Translations under genes and position numbers: made by a program
Shown here: piece by piece, positions 7,784 through 16,353 of the stretch
How positions within the stretch are numbered: position 1 is the stretch's first letter
How the letters are laid out: each line of letters starts with the position of its first letter
From: Steroidobacteraceae bacterium
GTDB lineage: Bacteria; Pseudomonadota; Gammaproteobacteria; Steroidobacterales; Steroidobacteraceae
Assembly: GCA_041395505.1 (NCBI GenBank)
Contig: JAWLAG010000001.1
Location: 806,001 to 870,000 of the forward strand
Direction of reading: 5' to 3'
DNA: 64,000 bases
The notes under the pieces: model-generated
What the model was told of the DNA's origin: nothing
The model's database searches: none
Seen by the model: the letters and a program-made list of their open reading frames with translations, nothing else

Positions 7784-8653
7784 TCAGCTCGCGCGTCGAT
7801 AAATGAGTGTCAGAAGCCAGGCGATGACAGCGGTACTGCCCAGCACCAGGTAGCCGACAACGCCATCGTGCTGCGAGAGGAGCCACGCGCCGTTTGCTCC
7901 GGGATTGACATCGCTCGCGCTGCGCCAGGCGGTGTTGATGAATACCCAGCCGGCGTGCAGACCGATGCAGGCGGCGATATTTCCGGTCAGGTGGCGTATC
8001 CATGCCAAAAGGAGCCCAAGTGCCGTCAGTGCCAGGAAAGCATCGACGATGGCGAGCGGCGATGCAAAGGCCGCGAGCGAGCCGCTGATCACGTCAATAC
8101 CGCTGCCGGCGTCGACTGCATCCGCGGGAATGCGCACGCGGCCGATGAAATGCGCGGCCGCATAGAGGAGCGCCGTCGCAACGATGGCAAAACGCGTGCC
8201 GCTATCACGTTGCATGGCCGTGAACAGCGCGCCACGCAACAGCGTCTCCTCGAGCAAGGCAACGGCGAAGCCGGTCAGGGCCGCGCTGAGCGCGAGGTCG
8301 AGTAGCGATGCCGCATGCCAGTCGAGATCGCGAAATGTGCGCAGATCGAGCCACCACATCAACGCCACCACCGGCAGCATGGTCGCCACACCCAGCACGA
8401 ATGCGCGGCCGACGGCGCCCATGAACGCGCGAGCGCTGCCGGAGTAGCCGAAGTCGGCGCGTCGGCGTAATCCGAGAGGCCGCGCGGCGAGAATCATTCC
8501 GAGCAGCAGCACCAGCATGCCGATTCGGCTCGCAATGCGGTGAAACGCGAAATCGAAATGCGGATGCAGCAGTTGCCAGGCCGGGTAGGACAGCAGCGCC
8601 ATGGCGGCGAAGCCGAGCGCGATCAGGCCGATGAAAATGAGCAGGGTACGCAT
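7784..8653 (-). CDS. CPBP-family intramembrane metalloprotease
   Basis: An integral membrane protein of 289 aa related to Rce1/CAAX proteases (CPBP/ABI family). The N-terminal half has several hydrophobic helices; the conserved motif 1 is LLEETLLRGALF, giving the paired glutamates and Arg of EExxxR. Motif 2 is YAAAHF with its His, and motif 3 includes IGLHAGWVF. All expected catalytic residues are present, so activity is plausible. Bacterial members act in bacteriocin self-immunity or in unknown processing; no bacteriocin gene is adjacent. Start ATG at 8653. Confidence 0.85.
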   Translation of the reverse strand: MRTLLIFIGLIALGFAAMALLSYPAWQLLHPHFDFAFHRIASRIGMLVLLLGMILAARPLGLRRRADFGYSGSARAFMGAVGRAFVLGVATMLPVVALMWWLDLRTFRDLDWHAASLLDLALSAALTGFAVALLEETLLRGALFTAMQRDSGTRFAIVATALLYAAAHFIGRVRIPADAVDAGSGIDVISGSLAAFASPLAIVDAFLALTALGLLLAWIRHLTGNIAACIGLHAGWVFINTAWRSASDVNPGANGAWLLSQHDGVVGYLVLGSTAVIAWLLTLIYRRAS

Positions 8654-8666
8654 GCCTGCCGCGAGA

Positions 8667-9554
8667 CTATTGGTGCATCAGTTGTGGCGCAAGTCCATCC
8701 CGCTGCATGAGCCGCACGAGGCCATCATCGCCTACCAGGTGCAGTGCGCCGACGACGACGAGATAGTCATCATCGCGCGTCAGCAGCTCGCGGATGGCAG
8801 GTATCCAGCGTTGATTGCGTTCGCGCACGAGCGGCGCATAGAGTTCGGGAAATTCCTTGTACTCCTGCAGCAGCAGTTTCTCGAGCCTACCCAGATCGCC
8901 GCTCTGCCAGGCCGCGATGAGCGCGGAGGCTTCGCCGGCAATTTCGTCGGATTCCGCCAGCGTCAATTGCAGGAAACGCGCCTGGACCCTGGCAGGGAGC
9001 GCATCAAGCAACGACAGTTGCTGCTCGGCCGTCTCGAGACCGCTGATATCCTTGCCATCGCGCGAGGCGAGTACTGCGAGCTGGCGCTCCACCCCGGCAT
9101 TCGGATCAAATCCTGCATGCAGCAATGACAATTGCGCGATGGTCAGTGCCACGACCCAGGGTTCCAGTCCGTCGAGCGCTTCGACCGGTATGCCGAGTTG
9201 CGCGCTGGTCCTGCCAAGTTGCACATAGGCCGCGGCGCCGATCACGTCGCGCAAACTGCGCGCCGGCGGCAAATGACCTTGTTCGCTCATGAACCGCGCC
9301 ACCGCCTGCTGATCGATGTCGTCCATGTCAATTTCCATGACCAGGTGCTCGGCATCGTCATAAGCCTGCAGCATGTCCGCGGGAAGCGCCGCCGCGTCCG
9401 CGGTCAGGAGGTGGATGCTGCCTGCGACGTAGACCGTGTTCTTCGTACCCTGCAGCCGATAGACGGCGCCGTCGGCGAGCGTCGGGCCCGCGGCGCTCAG
9501 GCCACAGAGCAGGACGGCCAGGCGCCGCCCGAGTCGCGCAATCCCTGAAGCCAT
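8667..9554 (-). CDS. TraB/GumN-family exported protein
   Basis: A roughly 295 aa protein of the TraB/GumN/PrgY family, proposed to have a Tiki-like metalloprotease fold. The N terminus is a signal peptide (positive residues, then LAVLLCGLSAAGPTLA), so the protein is exported. The family signatures are VYVAGSIHLLTADAAALP near residue 40 and the C-terminal GALHLVGDDGL. I choose the ATG at 9554 because GGAGGT precedes it closely; a GTG at 9587 would add 11 residues. With this start the gene begins about 58 bases inside the end of cpdA, so the two are probably co-transcribed. Function unknown. Confidence 0.85.
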   Translation of the reverse strand: MASGIARLGRRLAVLLCGLSAAGPTLADGAVYRLQGTKNTVYVAGSIHLLTADAAALPADMLQAYDDAEHLVMEIDMDDIDQQAVARFMSEQGHLPPARSLRDVIGAAAYVQLGRTSAQLGIPVEALDGLEPWVVALTIAQLSLLHAGFDPNAGVERQLAVLASRDGKDISGLETAEQQLSLLDALPARVQARFLQLTLAESDEIAGEASALIAAWQSGDLGRLEKLLLQEYKEFPELYAPLVRERNQRWIPAIRELLTRDDDYLVVVGALHLVGDDGLVRLMQRDGLAPQLMHQ

Positions 9555-10306
9555 ACGACCTCCGTTTCGATGCTGCCGTCCGCGCACAGTCTAAGCCGGC
9601 GGTAGCCGGGCGGGCGTACATCGACGGCGAAATTCTCTGCATGCGGCAGGAACTGCGTGCAGGTCGAGGGCGTTGCGAGCAGGCGAATCCGGCCGAGTCT
9701 GCCGTCGTACGCCTGGTGCACATGACCCCAGAGCATGGCACGGAGGTTGGGATTGCGTTCGGCGAGCGCGAGCAAGGCGTCCGCGTTCGCGAGGCCGACT
9801 TCGTCCAGCCAGCGACTTTGCATCGGTACCGGCTGGTGATGCAGGCACAACAGCACATGCTTGTCGGTGGATGTGCATTGCCGGGCCAGAACATCGAGCC
9901 GCGCTGCGTCCACCGCGCCGCCCGCACTCGCCATCTTCGTGCTGTCGAGGAGCGCGATGCGCCACTCGCCGAGATCGATGTGCCCGTCCGTCTGGAACGG
10001 GGCAGCGCGCAGTTGCGACCGCATGGCCGCCACGTCATCGTGATTGCCTGGTATGCAAAGGACAGGTTTGCCGAAGTCTGCGAACAGGTCGCGGAAGTGG
10101 CGGTAGCCGTCGGCATCATCCTGCACGATATCGCCGGTCACCAGGATCAGTTCGGCCGCGTCGATATCCGCGGCGGCATGCGCGAGCACCGCGCGCAGGG
10201 CAGGCAGGGTGGCCACGCCGCGCAGGCTCCCGTCCGGGTCGCCGTGAAGATGCGTGTCCGTGAACTGGATGACGGGGATGTTGTTCATGGGCCGGGATTC
10301 ATGCAC
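9497..10306 (-). CDS. cpdA: 3',5'-cyclic-nucleotide (cAMP) phosphodiesterase CpdA-like
   Basis: A calcineurin-like metallophosphoesterase that hydrolyses cAMP to AMP. The 269 aa protein has the metal motifs in order: FTDTHLHG (D-x-H), VTGDIVQDD (GD), PGNHDD (GNHD), LHHQP and the C-terminal GHVHQAYDG (GHxH). This is the class III phosphodiesterase pattern of CpdA. The start is uncertain between the GTG at 10306, with AGGA upstream, and an ATG at 10288. The C-terminal end overlaps the start of the TraB/GumN gene. No adenylate cyclase or CRP gene is visible, so substrate identity is by family only. Confidence 0.88.
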   Translation of the reverse strand: MHESRPMNNIPVIQFTDTHLHGDPDGSLRGVATLPALRAVLAHAAADIDAAELILVTGDIVQDDADGYRHFRDLFADFGKPVLCIPGNHDDVAAMRSQLRAAPFQTDGHIDLGEWRIALLDSTKMASAGGAVDAARLDVLARQCTSTDKHVLLCLHHQPVPMQSRWLDEVGLANADALLALAERNPNLRAMLWGHVHQAYDGRLGRIRLLATPSTCTQFLPHAENFAVDVRPPGYRRLRLCADGSIETEVVWLQGLRDSGGAWPSCSVA

Positions 10307-10447
10307 TCACCGGCATCCTAGCAAAGCCGCCTGCCGCGATTAGTGACCGGGATCAAGTGACCCCGGCCAGCCAACCGCGGCTGGTGCTATGTCGCGTCCG
10401 GGCGCTCAGGAATGTGACCTGGGACCGGCGTGCAGCGATATGTCCGA

Positions 10448-11866
10448 TCAGTAGCGGTAGTGATCGGCCTTGTACGGTCCCTGTTTTGCGACACCTATGT
10501 AGCGAGCTTGCTGGTCGGTCAGTTCGGTCAACATTGCGCCGAGCTTGGTCAATTGCAGCCTCGCAACCTTTTCGTCGAGGTGCTTCGGCAGGACGTGCAC
10601 GCCGACCGGGTAGCGATCGGGATTGGTCCACAGTTCGATCTGCGCGATCGTCTGGTTGGCGAACGACGAGGACATGACATAGCTCGGATGACCGGTCGCG
10701 CAACCGAGGTTCACCAGGCGCCCCTGGGCCAGAAGTGTGATCCGGTGGCCGTCGGGGAAGATGATCTGGTCGACCTGTGGCTTGACGTTCTCCCACTTGA
10801 AGGAGCGCAACCCGGCGACATCGATTTCGTTGTCGAAGTGCCCGATATTGCAGACGATGGCCTGGTCTTTCATGCGCTGCATGTGGGCGGCAGTGATGAC
10901 ATGGAAGTTGCCGGTCGCGGTTACGAAGATGTCGGCCTTGTCGCAGGCGTAGTCCATGGTGACGACCCGGAAGCCCTCCATCGCCGCCTGCAAGGCGCAG
11001 ATCGGATCGATTTCGGTCACCCAGACCTGCGCCGACAGCGCGCGCAATGCCTGGGCCGAGCCCTTGCCGACATCACCATAGCCGCAGACCACGGCGATCT
11101 TGCCGGCGACCATCACGTCGGTGGCACGCTTGATGCCATCGACCAGCGATTCGCGACAGCCGTAGAGGTTGTCGAATTTCGATTTGGTCACCGAATCGTT
11201 GACATTGATCGCCGGGAACGCGAGATGACCTTCCTTCGCCATCTGGTAGAGGCGCTTGACGCCCGTAGTGGTCTCCTCGGTGACACCGCGCACCTTCGCA
11301 AGGCGCGAGGAGTACCACTTCGGATCGCGCTTGAGCGTGGCCTTGATCGAGGCGAACAACGCTTCTTCTTCCTCGTTGGATGCATGTGCGAGCAGTGAGC
11401 TGTCCGCTTCGGCTTTCGCGCCGAGATGCAACAGCAGGGTCGCATCGCCACCATCGTCGAGGATCATGTTGCTGAAATTGCCATCCGGCCAGGTGAAGAT
11501 CCGGTGGGTGTAGTCCCAGTATTCCGTGAGGGTCTCGCCCTTGTAGGCGAAGACCGGCACACCAGTCGCGGCGATCGCCGCCGCGGCGTGGTCCTGCGTC
11601 GAATAGATATTGCACGACGCCCAGCGCACTTCCGCGCCGAGTGCGGTCAGCGTCTCGATCAGCACCGCGGTCTGGATGGTCATGTGCAGCGACCCGCTGA
11701 TGCGGGCACCGCGCAAGGGCTGGGTAGGCGCGAATTCTTCGCGAATGGCCATCAACCCGGGCATTTCGGTTTCGGCAATACGGATTTCCTTGCGGCCCCA
11801 GTCGGCCAGTGCAAGGTCCGCAACCTTGTGGTCCGCCTTCGCGGCGGCCTGAACAACAGCGCTCAT
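10448..11866 (-). CDS. ahcY: S-adenosyl-L-homocysteine hydrolase
   Basis: Cleaves S-adenosylhomocysteine to adenosine and homocysteine, relieving product inhibition of methyltransferases. The 472 aa protein is full length, with the substrate-domain HMTIQTAVLIETL near 61, the NAD loop GYGDVGKG at 262-269, and the C-terminal PYKADHYRY, whose Lys and Tyr reach into the neighbouring subunit. It includes the ~40-residue insert (about 150-190) of many bacterial enzymes. It lies downstream of metK in the same direction and is preceded by an SAH riboswitch, so it should rise when SAH accumulates. A GGAG lies 10 bases before the ATG. Confidence 0.97.
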   Translation of the reverse strand: MSAVVQAAAKADHKVADLALADWGRKEIRIAETEMPGLMAIREEFAPTQPLRGARISGSLHMTIQTAVLIETLTALGAEVRWASCNIYSTQDHAAAAIAATGVPVFAYKGETLTEYWDYTHRIFTWPDGNFSNMILDDGGDATLLLHLGAKAEADSSLLAHASNEEEEALFASIKATLKRDPKWYSSRLAKVRGVTEETTTGVKRLYQMAKEGHLAFPAINVNDSVTKSKFDNLYGCRESLVDGIKRATDVMVAGKIAVVCGYGDVGKGSAQALRALSAQVWVTEIDPICALQAAMEGFRVVTMDYACDKADIFVTATGNFHVITAAHMQRMKDQAIVCNIGHFDNEIDVAGLRSFKWENVKPQVDQIIFPDGHRITLLAQGRLVNLGCATGHPSYVMSSSFANQTIAQIELWTNPDRYPVGVHVLPKHLDEKVARLQLTKLGAMLTELTDQQARYIGVAKQGPYKADHYRY

Positions 11867-11902
11867 GGTGTATGCACTCCGTTTATCTTGATTGAAAGAT
11901 CA

Positions 11903-11972
11903 ACGGGCGCCGTTGCCGGTTTGATGTTCAGCGAGCCTGGCCCGAACCGGGCTGCAGCGCCCCTCGCCGAAC
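11903..11972 (-). promoter_or_regulatory. S-adenosylhomocysteine (SAH) riboswitch
   Basis: Read on the minus strand, the leader of ahcY contains the conserved SAH aptamer blocks in order: GCGAGGGGCGCTGC, a GC-rich hairpin (GCCCGGTTCGGGCC), CAGGCTCGC, then AACGGCGCCC. The GCGAG/CTCGC pair forms P1, and GGCGC pairs with GCGCC of the last block to give the pseudoknot. This matches the published SAH riboswitch consensus and sits directly before an SAH-degrading enzyme, about 40 bases from its start. No clear terminator follows, so control is more likely at translation or by a switch I cannot resolve by eye. Confidence 0.9.
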
Positions 11973-11988
11973 GAAATGCTATTTTGCG

Positions 11989-13164
11989 CTAGCGAGCGGG
12001 AATTTTCACCCCTGCATCTTCAGCCAGGGCGCGTGCCTTGTTGGTGCGTTCCCAGCTGAACTCAGGCAATTCCCGACCGAAATGCCCGTAGCTCGCGGTA
12101 ATCTGGTAAATCGGGCGTAGCAGTTTCAGCATTTGCCGCAATCCATAGGGTGTCAGGTCGAAGTGCCGGCGGACCAGACCGGTGAGTGCTGCGCGTTCGA
12201 TCTTGCCGGTGCCGAAGGTTTCGACCGTGATCGACGTCGGCTCGGCAACACCGATGGCATAGGACACCTGCACTTCGCAACGCTCGGCGAGACCTGCGGC
12301 GACGATGTTCTTCGCGACATAGCGGCAGGCATAGGCGGCGGACCGGTCGACCTTCGACGGATCCTTGCCCGAGAACGCGCCACCACCGTGTCGCGCCATG
12401 CCGCCATAGGTGTCGACGATGATCTTGCGGCCGGTCAGGCCGCAATCGCCAACCGGACCGCCGATGACGAATCGGCCGGTGGGGTTGATATGGAACCTGG
12501 TGCCCTTGTGCACCCAGCGCTTCGGCAGCACCGGTTTGATGATCTCCTCCATGACGGCTTCCTGCAGCGTACGCCGCGAGACGTCCGGGTCGTGCTGGGT
12601 GGAGAGCACCACGGCTTCCACGGCCACCGGCCGGTGTTCCTCGTAACGAAGGGTCACCTGGCTCTTTGCGTCCGGGCGCAGCCAGGACAGGTTGCCGCGC
12701 TTGCGCATGCGTGCCTGGCGCTCGACCAGGCGGTGCGCGTAGGTGATCGGCGCCGGCATCAGCACATCGGTTTCGTTGCTGGCATAGCCGAACATCAGTC
12801 CCTGATCGCCGGCTCCCTGGCGTTTTTCGTCCTTGCGGTCCACGCCCATCGCGATGTCGGGCGATTGCTTGCCGATGATGTTGATCACGCCGCAACTCGC
12901 GCCGTCGAAACCGATATCGGAATGGTCGTAGCCGATATCGAGTACGACCTTGCGCACCAGTGACTCGAGATCCACCCAGGCCGTCGTGGTGACCTCGCCG
13001 CCGAGTATGACGACGCCCGTCTTGACGAGGGTCTCGCAGGCGACGCGCGCCCGGCGGTCGCGCTGCAGTATGGCATCGAGGATGGCATCGGAAATCTGAT
13101 CCGCGACCTTGTCAGGATGTCCTTCCGATACGGATTCGGATGTAAACAGAAAGCTTGATGCCAT
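11989..13164 (-). CDS. metK: S-adenosylmethionine synthetase
   Basis: Makes SAM from methionine and ATP. The 391 aa protein shows all three signature regions: FTSESVSEGHPDKVADQ at the start, GAGDQGLMFGYA in the middle and GGGAFSGKDPSKVDRSAAY with the P-loop-like glycine and lysine residues. I choose the ATG at 13164, which has GAGG 7 bases upstream and starts at the family N terminus; the frame stays open to 13287. Together with ahcY downstream it forms the SAM/SAH half of the methyl cycle. Confidence 0.97.
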   Translation of the reverse strand: MASSFLFTSESVSEGHPDKVADQISDAILDAILQRDRRARVACETLVKTGVVILGGEVTTTAWVDLESLVRKVVLDIGYDHSDIGFDGASCGVINIIGKQSPDIAMGVDRKDEKRQGAGDQGLMFGYASNETDVLMPAPITYAHRLVERQARMRKRGNLSWLRPDAKSQVTLRYEEHRPVAVEAVVLSTQHDPDVSRRTLQEAVMEEIIKPVLPKRWVHKGTRFHINPTGRFVIGGPVGDCGLTGRKIIVDTYGGMARHGGGAFSGKDPSKVDRSAAYACRYVAKNIVAAGLAERCEVQVSYAIGVAEPTSITVETFGTGKIERAALTGLVRRHFDLTPYGLRQMLKLLRPIYQITASYGHFGRELPEFSWERTNKARALAEDAGVKIPAR

Positions 13165-13195
13165 GAAAACGCCTCGCGAAAGTACCGGCGGGGCG

Positions 13196-13201
13196 ATTAT
13201 A
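13196..13201 (-). promoter_or_regulatory. Candidate -10 box of the metK promoter
   Basis: On the minus strand a perfect TATAAT lies 31 bases before the metK ATG, giving a short leader of roughly 25 bases. No good -35 hexamer is visible 16-18 bases further upstream. Confidence 0.45.
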
Positions 13202-13246
13202 GCGAGCGCGAATGCGCCGATGGGCCGAAGATTGCCCGCACAACCG

Positions 13247-13275
13247 TTGCTCCGGCTGTTGCGGTGTCGGACAAT
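13247..13275 (+). promoter_or_regulatory. Candidate promoter for the tkt-gap-pgk-pyk run
   Basis: TTGCTC at 13247-13252 and GACAAT at 13270-13275 are separated by 17 bases and precede the tkt start by 36 bases. Both boxes match the sigma-70 consensus only partly. Confidence 0.3.
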
Positions 13276-13310
13276 GCGCGCCCGCAAAATTCGCCCGGAA
13301 GTCCAAGTAC

Positions 13311-15314
13311 ATGCAACCCAGCCGTCGCCAGCTCGCCAATGCCATACGCGCCCTCGCCATGGACGCCGTTCAACAGGCCCGTTCCGGACACCCTGGTGCG
13401 CCCATGGGCATGGCCGATATCGCCGAAGTGCTCTGGCGCGACGTCCTCAAGGTCAATCCAGCGAACCCGGCGTGGTTCGATCGCGATCGCTTCGTGCTCT
13501 CGAACGGCCACGCGAGCATGCTCCTTTATGCAGTGCTGCATCTCGCCGGCTTTCAGTTGTCCATCGATGACATCCGCGCATTCCGTCAGCTCGATTCACG
13601 CACGCCTGGCCATCCGGAACGCGACCTGGCGACAGGGGTCGAGACCACGACCGGTCCGCTCGGCCAGGGCCTCGCGAATGCCGTGGGCATGGCAATTGCG
13701 GAGCAGCAGCTTGCCGCCACCTTCAACCGGCCGGGACACAAGGTCGTCGACCACCACACCTACGTGTTCGCCGGGGACGGCTGCCTCATGGAGGGCATTT
13801 CGCACGAAGCCTGTTCGCTCGCCGGCACGCTAGGTCTTGGCAAACTCATCGTCATCTACGACGACAACGGCATCAGCATCGATGGCAAGGTGAGCGGCTG
13901 GTTCACCGACGATACGCCACGGCGTTTTGCCGCCTATGGCTGGCAGGTCGTGCGCGATGTCGATGGCCACGATAGCGAAGCGGTTGCCGCGGCGCTGCGT
14001 CGCGCGCGCGCCAACAAACGCCAGCCGACGCTCATCTGCTGCAAGACGGTCATCGGCAAGGGCGCACCCAACAAGCAGGGCAGCAAGTCGACGCATGGCG
14101 AACCGCTCGGCGAGTCCGAAGTCGCGGCAGCGCGCGTCGCGCTCGACTGGCCTTATCCGCCATTCGAAATTCCCCCCGACATACGTGCCGCCTGGGACCG
14201 GCGTGATGCCGGCGCACGCGCAGAAAAATCCTGGAAGCGGCGCTTCAGTCGCTACCGCAAGGCGTTTCCGGAACTGGCGGCGCAATTCGAGCGGCGCATG
14301 CGCGGTGAGCTCGACGAGCGATTCGCGAGCGCGGCGAGCGACCTGCGGGAGGCTGCACGGCAGCTCGACAAGGCGCAGGCCACCCGCGTGTCCTCGCAGA
14401 CCGCGCTCGAGGCGTTGGCGCCAGCGGTTCCCGAACTCATCGGCGGTTCGGCCGACCTGACCGGGTCGAACAACACCCACATCTCGTTTTCGCGTGCATT
14501 GACCAGCGCCGACCCGGCCGGCAACTACATCTACTATGGTGTGCGCGAATTCGCGATGACCGCCATCATGAACGGCCTTGCGCTGCACGGCGGCACGAGG
14601 CCCTATGCGGGGACGTTTCTGGTGTTTTCCGACTATGCGCGCAATGCCATCCGGCTTGCGGCGCTGATGCACCAGCCCGTCATTCTGGTCTATACGCACG
14701 ATTCGATCGGTCTCGGTGAGGACGGACCGACGCACCAGCCGGTCGAGCACCTCGCGTCGCTGCGGGCGATGCCGGGTCTGTCGTTGTGGCGCCCCTGCGA
14801 TGCCCTTGAAACCGCGATCGCATGGCAGCAAGCGCTCGAGCGGCGCGATGCACCGACGGCATTGGTCCTGACGCGCCAGGCGCTGGCACAGCAGCCACGC
14901 GACGATGCGGCGCTCGCGAGCTGTGCGCGTGGCGGGTATGTCCTGATCGATTGTACCGGCCATGCGGAGGCAATCGTCATCGCGACCGGGTCCGAAGTAA
15001 TGATCGCCGCACAGGCCGTGCAGGAACTGAACGCGGCGGGCCGGCGGGTAAGGCTGGTGTCGATGCCGAGCACCGATGTATTCGATCGCCAGAGTACCGC
15101 CTACCGCGACAGCGTGCTGCCGCCGGATGTCACGCGGCGGCTTGCCGTCGAAGCCGCCAGCGCGCAAAGCTGGTGGCGTTATGTCGGTTCCGGCGGCCGT
15201 GTACTCGGACTCGACAGCTTCGGTGCATCGGCGCCGGCCGCCCAATTGATGCAGAAATTCGGGTTTACGGCGGCCCGGGTGCGCGAGATGGTCGAACAAC
15301 TGCTGCAAAACTGA
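13311..15314 (+). CDS. tkt: Transketolase
   Basis: Thiamine-diphosphate enzyme that moves two-carbon units in the pentose phosphate pathway, linking it to fructose 6-phosphate and glyceraldehyde 3-phosphate. At 667 aa it is full length. Visible marks are the N-terminal RSGHPGAPMGMADIAE, the ThDP motif beginning GDGCLMEG and ending near DDNGISIDG, and the pyrimidine-domain sequence from GVREFAMTAIMNG onward, then HDSIGLGEDGPTHQPVEHL. The ATG at 13311 matches the family N terminus; the frame is open to 13212. First gene of a run with gap, pgk and pyk. Confidence 0.97.
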   Translation: MQPSRRQLANAIRALAMDAVQQARSGHPGAPMGMADIAEVLWRDVLKVNPANPAWFDRDRFVLSNGHASMLLYAVLHLAGFQLSIDDIRAFRQLDSRTPGHPERDLATGVETTTGPLGQGLANAVGMAIAEQQLAATFNRPGHKVVDHHTYVFAGDGCLMEGISHEACSLAGTLGLGKLIVIYDDNGISIDGKVSGWFTDDTPRRFAAYGWQVVRDVDGHDSEAVAAALRRARANKRQPTLICCKTVIGKGAPNKQGSKSTHGEPLGESEVAAARVALDWPYPPFEIPPDIRAAWDRRDAGARAEKSWKRRFSRYRKAFPELAAQFERRMRGELDERFASAASDLREAARQLDKAQATRVSSQTALEALAPAVPELIGGSADLTGSNNTHISFSRALTSADPAGNYIYYGVREFAMTAIMNGLALHGGTRPYAGTFLVFSDYARNAIRLAALMHQPVILVYTHDSIGLGEDGPTHQPVEHLASLRAMPGLSLWRPCDALETAIAWQQALERRDAPTALVLTRQALAQQPRDDAALASCARGGYVLIDCTGHAEAIVIATGSEVMIAAQAVQELNAAGRRVRLVSMPSTDVFDRQSTAYRDSVLPPDVTRRLAVEAASAQSWWRYVGSGGRVLGLDSFGASAPAAQLMQKFGFTAARVREMVEQLLQN

Positions 15315-15339
15315 GAAAATGCCGCCAGGAGGACGCAAC

Positions 15340-16353
15340 ATGGCAGTCAAGGTAGGAATCAACGGTTACGGACGGATTGGCCGCAACATCCTGCGCGCGC
15401 TCTATGAGTCGCGCCGCACAGGCGACATTCAAATCGTTGGCATCAACGATCTGGGCGATGCCAAGACCAACGCACATCTGACCCGCTACGACACGGCGCA
15501 TGGGCGCTTTCCCGGCGAGGTGACGGTCGACGGTGATGCAATGGTCGTCAATGGCGATCGTATCCGGGTGGTCGCCGAACGTGATCCCGCGAAGCTGCCG
15601 TGGCGAGAACTCGGCGCCGAATTCGTGCTCGAGTGCACGGGGCTCTTCACCAGCAAGGCCAAGGCCGGCGCGCACCTCGCTGCGGGCGCGCGCAAGGTAG
15701 TCATATCGGCACCGGGCGATGCGGACGTCGATGCAACCGTCGTCTACGGCGTCAACCACGATACGCTGAAGGCCGCGCATACGGTCATATCGAACGCCTC
15801 CTGCACGACCAACTGCCTGGCGCCGCTCGCCAAGGTGCTCGATGACTCGATCGGCATCGACTCGGGCCTGATGACCACCATTCACGCCTATACCAACGAT
15901 CAGGTGTTGACCGACGTCTATCACAAGGACCTTCGCCGCGCGCGCTCGGCAACCCAGTCGATGATTCCGACCAAGACCGGCGCCGCGGCAGCGGTCGGGC
16001 TGGTATTGCCGAAGTTGAACGGGCGGCTCGACGGATTTTCGGTGCGCGTGCCCACCATCAATGTATCGCTGGTCGATCTGACATTCCGGCCCAAGCGCGC
16101 AACCAATATCGAGGAAATCAACAAACTGATGAAAGCGGCCGCGGCCGGAGCTCTCAAGGGCATACTCGCCTACTCCGATGGCCCCCTGGTTTCGGTCGAC
16201 TTCAACCACGATCCGCATTCTGCGACCTACGACGCAACCATGACCCGCATGATCGGCCAGGACCTGACCAAGGTCTGCGCCTGGTACGACAACGAATGGG
16301 GTTTCTCCAACCGCATGCTCGATACCACGCTCGCCTGGTCGCGCGCCAAGTGA
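15340..16353 (+). CDS. gap: Glyceraldehyde-3-phosphate dehydrogenase
   Basis: NAD-dependent oxidation and phosphorylation of glyceraldehyde 3-phosphate. The 337 aa protein has the nucleotide fold GINGYGRIGRN at 7-17, an Asp at 37 in INDLGD that favours NAD over NADP, and the catalytic Cys155 in SNASCTTNC, followed by the general-base His in IHAYTNDQ. AGGAGG at 15327-15332 lies 7 bases before the ATG and fixes the start. Only 25 bases separate it from tkt, and its stop overlaps the pgk GTG. Confidence 0.97.
   Translation: MAVKVGINGYGRIGRNILRALYESRRTGDIQIVGINDLGDAKTNAHLTRYDTAHGRFPGEVTVDGDAMVVNGDRIRVVAERDPAKLPWRELGAEFVLECTGLFTSKAKAGAHLAAGARKVVISAPGDADVDATVVYGVNHDTLKAAHTVISNASCTTNCLAPLAKVLDDSIGIDSGLMTTIHAYTNDQVLTDVYHKDLRRARSATQSMIPTKTGAAAAVGLVLPKLNGRLDGFSVRVPTINVSLVDLTFRPKRATNIEEINKLMKAAAAGALKGILAYSDGPLVSVDFNHDPHSATYDATMTRMIGQDLTKVCAWYDNEWGFSNRMLDTTLAWSRAK

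Noticed and set aside
10339..10390. Terminator hairpin between cpdA and ahcY
   Set aside because: CCAGCC/GGCTGG can pair, but there is no T-run on either strand.
13830..15362. 510-codon minus-strand open frame opposite tkt
   Set aside because: It is fully antisense to transketolase, has no recognisable motif, and long antisense frames are expected in high-GC DNA with strong third-position bias.
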